Assembly: GCA_002371985.1 (NCBI GenBank)
Contig: DFHZ01000088.1
Span: forward strand, 1-6,922
Direction of reading: 5' to 3'
DNA length: 6,922 nt
Source of the DNA: Ruminococcaceae bacterium UBA3710
Lineage (GTDB): Bacteria > Bacillota > Clostridia > Oscillospirales > Acutalibacteraceae
The notes under the pieces were generated by a model. That model did not search any database and was not told where the DNA came from. It saw nothing but the letters and a program-made list of their open reading frames with translations. Below are positions 5,796 to 6,922 of this stretch, piece by piece; within the stretch, counting starts at the first letter, position 1, and the number at the start of each line of letters is the position of its first letter. The position numbers were made by a program, and so were the translations under genes.

Positions 5796-6596
5796 ATGGC
5801 TAATACGGTATATTCTAATTTCTATCTTGAAAATGAGATAGAGGATCAGTATGCTTCTCATCTTGATTTGCAGAATTTCTTTAAGGTTGACAATACCCTT
5901 GAAGGAACTGCGGGCATGGATAAGAAGATCAATGTATACAGCGGTGCTAACGGTGCTCAGAAGCTTGCGCAGGGAGTGGGAAATACACAGACTATTGGTG
6001 TAAGCTATACACCTAAGACATATACGATCACACTTGCACAGTCGAGATTTGAGTACTACGACGAAGAGGCAATGACAGACCCTATGCTTGTGCCTGCGGG
6101 TATCCAGTATATGGGTGTGAATATGTTTAATACGGTTAATGCCGATGTATATGCGGAGCTTGCCAATACAACTCAGACCGTTACACTTGGTACAAGCGGT
6201 TATTTCGGTGCATTTGCCGATGCGGTTGCAATGATGAATATTGAAAATCTTGACGATGTTACTATCAATGCTTTTGTTTCTGCAAGTGACCTTGCCGCTA
6301 TAAGGAAGGGACTTAAGGATACTCTTCAATATGTAGAAGCTTTTGCAAGGACGGGCTATGTAGGTACTGTATGCGGTGTTAATGTGTACACTAAGAAAGA
6401 CGCTACACAGGGAACTATCTATGTAGCCGCAAATGATGCCGTCACGGTATTCAATAAGCGCGGTATGGAAATAGAGTCTCTTGTACAGGGCACAAGAGGT
6501 GCAACCGAGGCTAACACAAGACTTAATACCATATTTGCAAGAAAGTATTATGTAGCGGCTCTTACGGATGCGACAAAGGTAGTTGCAATTTCATAA
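5796..6596 (+). CDS. Major capsid protein, HK97-fold
   Basis: The 266-residue shell protein follows the scaffold stop by 5 bp and has AGGGAG at 5781-5786 inside the scaffold end, so the two genes are translationally adjacent. Features fitting an HK97-fold capsid protein without a cleaved delta domain are a short N-terminal arm (ANTVYSNFYLENEIEDQYAS), a beta-rich E-loop-like section (YTPKTYTITLAQSRFEYYDE), a long alpha-rich centre and a closing beta strand, TTIFARKYYVAALTDATKVV-like, near the C-terminus (residues about 245-264). Position between scaffold and connector is canonical. Leucine codons are almost all CTT (15 of 16), unlike terL and portal, which mix TTA, TTG and CTG; this fits high expression. 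Function is assigned with good confidence from context and overall sequence character. Confidence 0.88.
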   Translation: MANTVYSNFYLENEIEDQYASHLDLQNFFKVDNTLEGTAGMDKKINVYSGANGAQKLAQGVGNTQTIGVSYTPKTYTITLAQSRFEYYDEEAMTDPMLVPAGIQYMGVNMFNTVNADVYAELANTTQTVTLGTSGYFGAFADAVAMMNIENLDDVTINAFVSASDLAAIRKGLKDTLQYVEAFARTGYVGTVCGVNVYTKKDATQGTIYVAANDAVTVFNKRGMEIESLVQGTRGATEANTRLNTIFARKYYVAALTDATKVVAIS

Positions 6597-6622
6597 TCTT
6601 TTGAAAGAGGGGTGGATAGCAT

Positions 6623-6922
6623 ATGACAACAGAGGAAAAGCTTACTATGCTGAGAGCGATCGGCGGTTGGACTGATGATGATAATGTGCTGTCCGCTTTT
6701 CTTAAAATGGCAAGAAGCAAAATACTTGCAAGATGTTATCCGTATGAAAGCGATTATTCGGAGCTTGAAATGCCTGCAAGGTATGATGAGCTTCAAGTCC
6801 AAGCGGCGAATTATTATTTGAATAAGCGAGGAGCAGAGGGTGAAACGGGACACTCCGAAAATGCTACACAAGTGCAATATTCGGACGGCGATTTACCTCA
6901 AAGCCTTTTACGTGAAATAATG
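6623..6922 (+). CDS. Head-tail connector protein, N-terminal part (truncated by window edge)
   Basis: The frame is open from ATG 6623 to the end of the window, 100 codons without a stop. It starts MTTEEKLTMLRAIGGWTDDD and contains AANYYLNKRGAEGETGHSEN and GDLPQSLLREIM. This Gly-Glu-Thr-x-His-Ser-Glu-Asn block followed by LP-x-SLL is typical of the small (about 100-120 residue) gp15/gp6-like connectors that bind under the portal after packaging and prepare the joint to the tail. It is nearly complete in this window. AAAGAGGGGTGG at 6604-6615 is the ribosome site. It is the first gene after the major capsid protein, as expected for this family. Confidence 0.85.
   Translation, partial: MTTEEKLTMLRAIGGWTDDDNVLSAFLKMARSKILARCYPYESDYSELEMPARYDELQVQAANYYLNKRGAEGETGHSENATQVQYSDGDLPQSLLREIM

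Noticed and set aside
5787..6329. Antisense open frame (180 codons) opposite the capsid gene
   Set aside because: It lies wholly opposite a strongly supported structural gene, with shadow-like His/Cys/Ile-rich composition.

Overview
The window is part of the head-morphogenesis (late structural) module of a tailed dsDNA phage or prophage. All supported genes lie on the + strand in a classic SPP1-like order: end of an upstream gene (possibly the small terminase) - large terminase (TerL) - portal - a very small ORF - minor head protein (SPP1 gp7 / Mu F type) - scaffolding protein - major capsid protein - start of a head-tail connector. The AT-rich sequence, purine-rich Shine-Dalgarno sites (for example GGAGG before the scaffold gene), a perfect TATAAT box and the protein types all suggest a low-GC Firmicute host, probably a gut Clostridia member. 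No host, integrase or attachment sequences are present, so free phage and prophage cannot be told apart.

Region by region: bases 1-42 hold the C-terminal codons of an upstream gene. Bases 12-113 carry a cluster of CATTAAA/TTTAATG half-sites, including a 27-bp repeat present twice with a 41-bp period. A strong hairpin with a T-tail follows (114-155), then terL (234-2936). TerL is interrupted exactly inside its Walker A motif, between GK and ST, by a 332-residue intein with a two-motif LAGLIDADG homing endonuclease. A 168-bp gap contains a promoter-like TTGCAA-N17-TATAAT, a tetranucleotide repeat and two mutually exclusive GC-rich hairpins, and leads into the portal gene. A 45-codon ORF overlaps the portal end. 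A third hairpin with a T-tail lies directly before the minor head gene. Scaffold and capsid genes are nearly abutting, and the connector gene runs off the right edge.

The most notable item is the intein. It starts with Leu rather than Cys/Ser/Thr, but has Trp two residues after the block B His, Cys in block F and Thr before the terminal His-Asn. That is the noncontiguous W-C-T triplet that defines class 3 inteins, which splice through a block F cysteine. Because it splits the ATPase P-loop, no packaging motor can work before splicing.

Together the genes build a procapsid (portal, scaffold, capsid, minor head protein), fill it with DNA (terminase) and begin the tail joint (connector). A second theme is that three successive intergenic gaps each carry a terminator-like hairpin, which suggests attenuation or antitermination control inside the module.
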